Of a stretch of DNA of 64,000 bases, positions 61,534-64,000 are shown in pieces. Both the position numbers and the translations under genes were made by a program. Location of the stretch: the NCBI RefSeq assembly GCF_900094625.1, contig NZ_FMAJ01000008.1, positions 248,001 through 312,000 of the forward strand. The letters are read 5' to 3'. This DNA comes from Rhizobium aethiopicum. GTDB taxonomy: Bacteria; Pseudomonadota; Alphaproteobacteria; Rhizobiales; Rhizobiaceae. Within the stretch, counting starts at the first letter, position 1; the number at the start of each line of letters is the position of its first letter. The notes beneath the pieces are model-generated. The model worked only from the letters and a program-made list of their open reading frames with translations. It was not told the origin of the DNA and searched no databases.

Positions 61534-62274
61534 CTAGGCGATTGCCCCTCCGTCTGCAGTCAGGGTTGCGCCGGTGATCACGCTGGCGGCGGGGCTCGCA
61601 AGAAAGGCCACGGCGTTCGCGATCTCGCGTGGCTCGCCGTAGCGTCCTAGTGACGTCAGGCTGCGCTGGAAATCGGCGGCCGCGCCGTCGGCGGGGTTGG
61701 CATCCGTATCCGTCGCGCCTGGTTGCACGAGATTGACAGTTATGCCCTTTGGCCCCAGTTCACGCGAGAGGCCGCGGGTGAATGAGGTGAGCGCCGCCTT
61801 GGACATGGCGTAAGGCGTAATTCCAGGAAATGGCACCCGCTCGCCAAGGGCCGAACCGATCGTGATGATACGGCCACCTTCCTGCAAATGCGGGATAACA
61901 GCTTTTGCGAACAGCACCGGCGCTCGCACGTTGACGTCCATCACGGCCTGATATTCTTCCACATCCAGGTCGGCAATGGTTCCGGCATGGCCGATAGCTG
62001 CGCTGTTGACAAGGATGTCGAGCCCGCCGAGCGCAGATACGGCCTTTTCTACTGCTCGAGCTATTGCGCTCGGATCGGCGCTGTCGGCCTGGATGGCAAC
62101 TGCGCGCCGGCCGCGGCTTTCAATGTTTTTTGCCACCGCCTCAGCCTTCTCAACCGAATGCTGATAGGTGAACGCCACGTCGGCTCCGTTTTCGGCAAGC
62201 GCCTCGGCAATAGCTGCACCGATGCCGCGCGAGCCGCCGGTGATCAAGGCGCGTTTTCCGCTTAGATCGATCAT
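61534..62274 (-). CDS. SDR family oxidoreductase, 3-ketoacyl-reductase type
   Basis: The 246-residue product has ITGGSRGIGAAIAEALAENG, NSAA in place of NNAG, TIGSALGERV with Ser, and YAMSKAALTSFTRGLSREL with Tyr and Lys. It ends GATLTADGGAIA. It is convergent with the previous SDR, with about 150 bp between them that contain no gene. Confidence 0.9.
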   Translation of the reverse strand: MIDLSGKRALITGGSRGIGAAIAEALAENGADVAFTYQHSVEKAEAVAKNIESRGRRAVAIQADSADPSAIARAVEKAVSALGGLDILVNSAAIGHAGTIADLDVEEYQAVMDVNVRAPVLFAKAVIPHLQEGGRIITIGSALGERVPFPGITPYAMSKAALTSFTRGLSRELGPKGITVNLVQPGATDTDANPADGAAADFQRSLTSLGRYGEPREIANAVAFLASPAASVITGATLTADGGAIA

Positions 62275-62672
62275 GTTGGTCCTTTCCGTTACTGACAGTC
62301 AAGTTTCAGCAGGTCGGGAGGCGCAGAAGCGCTCGACGACCAGTTCGGCTTATTTTGTGCTTCCGCAGGGATCCCCGTAGTGGCGACGATCGCGACAGAG
62401 TGTTGCGCGAAGAGGAACAGCGGCCAAGGTATCCGCCGTTTCGGCTCTCGTCGGTGCGGTCGATAGACCTGCAGGGCCACAGCTCCGCGCTCGCTGCCGA
62501 AGGCCGTCTTGTCTTTCGTGGAATGCTGGAGGCAGCAAGCTCGACGCCGATCCATGGCAGTCTATGCGGAACTACCAAACGCTGCATGGAGTGTTTATGG
62601 GAGCGCTCTTCGAAAGGCGAGCAGTTCACGGCACCGTTGACGATCTCACCTGCCACAGATTCGAGGCGCTTT
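62275..62672. other. Non-coding gap between SDR and LysR genes
   Basis: Frames on both strands are open here because of high GC, but none has a ribosome binding site, convincing amino-acid composition or family resemblance. It probably holds the SDR promoter and the 3' flank of the LysR gene. Confidence 0.4.
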
Positions 62673-63545
62673 CTACGAGCCGGAATCGAAGCATTCGATC
62701 AGCATTTCTGTCAGCACACGGACCTTCTTGGCCGGGTGCTGTCCGGGAGGCCTGACGACGAAGATGCCGGCTGGAGGCGGGGGGTGGCGTGGCATCACCT
62801 CGACGAGCGCACCCGAGGAGATATGTTCATCCGTGAGGCCGTTCGGGAGTCTTGCTATCCCGAGCCCTTCCAACGCGGCCGCAAGGAGGGCTACGCCGTT
62901 GTCGGCCTTGAAGCGTCCCTGTGGCCGAATGTTGAGAACTTGGTCTCCATCGGTGACCTGCCAGATTTCGGTTCCTTGCATAAGAGCCTGATGGTTGAGA
63001 AGCTCGTCCGGCGTCTCAGGGGAACCGTTCGCCGCGATGTAGTCCGGGCTGGCGACGAATTTTCCATACAGTGGTCCGACTCGTCTGGCGACGAGATTGG
63101 AATCCGGCAGGTAGCCGACCCGGATGGCGCAGTCGAAACCTTCCGTGATGAGATCGACGAAGCGGTCGGTGTAGCATGAGTAGACGTGTAGTTGCGGGTG
63201 CCGACGCGCCATTTGAGACAGGACGGGCGCAAAGTGCGTCGGCCCGAACGAAAGAGGCGCTGCAACTCGCAGGCGGCCGCAGAGCTCTCCGGCCGGAAGG
63301 ATCGTCTCACGCGCCGCATCGATCTCAGCCGAGATTCTCGCTGCGTAGTCTCGGAAAGTGGCGCCTTCTTCGGTAAGTGCGATACCACGCGTCGTCCGCG
63401 CCACAAGCTGCGCGCCAAGATCTGCCTCAAGCCGGGCGATGCGCCTGCTGACCATTGACTTGGAGATGCCGAGCCGTTGCGCGGCAGGTGTCACTCCGCC
63501 CGCATCGGCAACTTCCACGAATGTCCTGAGATCCTCGATTTCCAC
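62673..63545 (-). CDS. LysR family transcriptional regulator
   Basis: The 290-residue product begins MEIEDLRTFVEVADAGGVTP. The LysR HTH is AAQRLGISKSMVSRRIARLE, and the effector domain is complete. GTG 63545 is the likely start because AAAGGGGAA lies just upstream. An earlier GTG at 63569 covers that site. It is divergent from the isochorismatase-like gene. Confidence 0.9.
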   Translation of the reverse strand: MEIEDLRTFVEVADAGGVTPAAQRLGISKSMVSRRIARLEADLGAQLVARTTRGIALTEEGATFRDYAARISAEIDAARETILPAGELCGRLRVAAPLSFGPTHFAPVLSQMARRHPQLHVYSCYTDRFVDLITEGFDCAIRVGYLPDSNLVARRVGPLYGKFVASPDYIAANGSPETPDELLNHQALMQGTEIWQVTDGDQVLNIRPQGRFKADNGVALLAAALEGLGIARLPNGLTDEHISSGALVEVMPRHPPPPAGIFVVRPPGQHPAKKVRVLTEMLIECFDSGS

Positions 63546-63685
63546 GCGGCGTTCCCCTTTCTGCAACACAGCTCACCCTATCCGAGGACTACCGTATCGC
63601 ATGTGAGAATGACAGGGTTCGCGCGGATCGCCTCCCGAGGGAGCGTTCACATGTGCCTCGACGAACCGCCAACCCAGGATATTCC

Positions 63686-64000
63686 ATGACCTTTCGTAAC
63701 GGCCTCAACTCTCTCCTGCGTCCCGAAGATTCGGTGCTCGTTCTCATCGACCATCAGCCTTATCAGCTCGCGAACGTAAACAGCCACGAGCCCACAATGG
63801 TGGTCAACAACACAGTGGGTTTGGCCAAGGCGGCCAAAGCCTTCGACGTTCCGACGATCCTCACCACGGTGATCGCAGAGCGCGGCGGCAACCTGTTCCC
63901 CCAGATCGCGGACGTGTTTCCCGGCCAGGAGATCATCGACCGGACGCTCATCAACACCTGGCAGGATCAGAAGGTCGTCGACGTCGTGAAGGCGACCGGC
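63686..64000 (+). CDS. Isochorismatase family hydrolase, 5' part
   Basis: The frame starts at ATG 63686 after CCCAGGA and runs to the end of the window (105 codons, 3' end outside). It begins MTFRNGLNSLLRPEDSVLVL and continues IDHQPYQLANVNSHE, with the catalytic Asp in LIDHQ. VPTILTTVIAERGGNLFPQI follows, as in YcaC-type cysteine hydrolases. The cysteine nucleophile would lie beyond the window. The divergent LysR is its probable regulator. Confidence 0.88.
   Translation, partial: MTFRNGLNSLLRPEDSVLVLIDHQPYQLANVNSHEPTMVVNNTVGLAKAAKAFDVPTILTTVIAERGGNLFPQIADVFPGQEIIDRTLINTWQDQKVVDVVKATG

Noticed and set aside
62355..63179. Plus-strand frame of 274 codons opposite the LysR gene
   Set aside because: Antisense to a clear LysR effector domain and lacking any motif of its own.

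Overview
This is a GC-rich chromosomal window from an alphaproteobacterium. Gene content points to the Rhizobium/Agrobacterium group: smc next to a pyruvate phosphate dikinase, DUF982, DUF1499 and GcrA-like proteins, many LysR, TetR and SDR genes, and several families of palindromic intergenic repeats typical of rhizobial chromosomes. The species assignment is inference, since no rRNA is present.

Region 1-14 kb is ordinary core: the 3' end of smc, a glutathione S-transferase, ppdK, two small lipoprotein or hypothetical genes, a DUF1499 membrane protein, a redoxin, an overlapping pair (saccharopine-dehydrogenase-like/DUF4166 and DCC thiol protein), and an MBL-fold hydrolase. The first gap holds a tandem repeat of about 205 bp. 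A tRNA-Gln at 14.06 kb is followed by an AT-richer patch and a DUF429 gene.

Region 15.7-28.7 kb carries an SDR, then a membrane-stress locus. There a TetR regulator faces PspA and YiaA-like genes across three 13-bp palindromes, followed by a three-domain Aas-like phospholipid acyltransferase/acyl-ACP synthetase. An M19 dipeptidase, an NTF2-like protein and a large fusion follow. The fusion joins a PLP aminotransferase to a D-3-phosphoglycerate-dehydrogenase-like enzyme.

Region 28.98-36.7 kb begins at a tRNA-Pro and is the accessory part. It holds two frameshifted genes, a segmental duplication in which one DUF982 copy survives and the other is reduced to 15 codons, and a phage-like immunity module. 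The module is an S24/CI-type repressor, a divergent run of seven small genes (including GcrA-like and LuxR-type helix-turn-helix proteins), and a second repressed operon. Five matches to GGTAT-N5-ATACC lie at the two control regions. No integrase or structural gene is seen.

Region 37-64 kb is regulator-rich. It has methyltransferases, ArsR/SDR, LysR/NmrA-like, TetR/thioredoxin-reductase-like, TetR/SDR and LysR/isochorismatase divergent pairs, two adenylate/guanylate cyclases, and a locus with a sulfur flavour. That locus has an alkyl-sulfatase-like MBL protein broken by a frameshift, a sulfite-oxidase-like molybdoenzyme, and a TRAP transporter. Decay is visible here too: a LysR remnant, and a ChaC-like gene that runs into a tyrosine-recombinase remnant. 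A receptor-type cyclase and a LivJ-like binding protein sit between 65-bp direct repeats.
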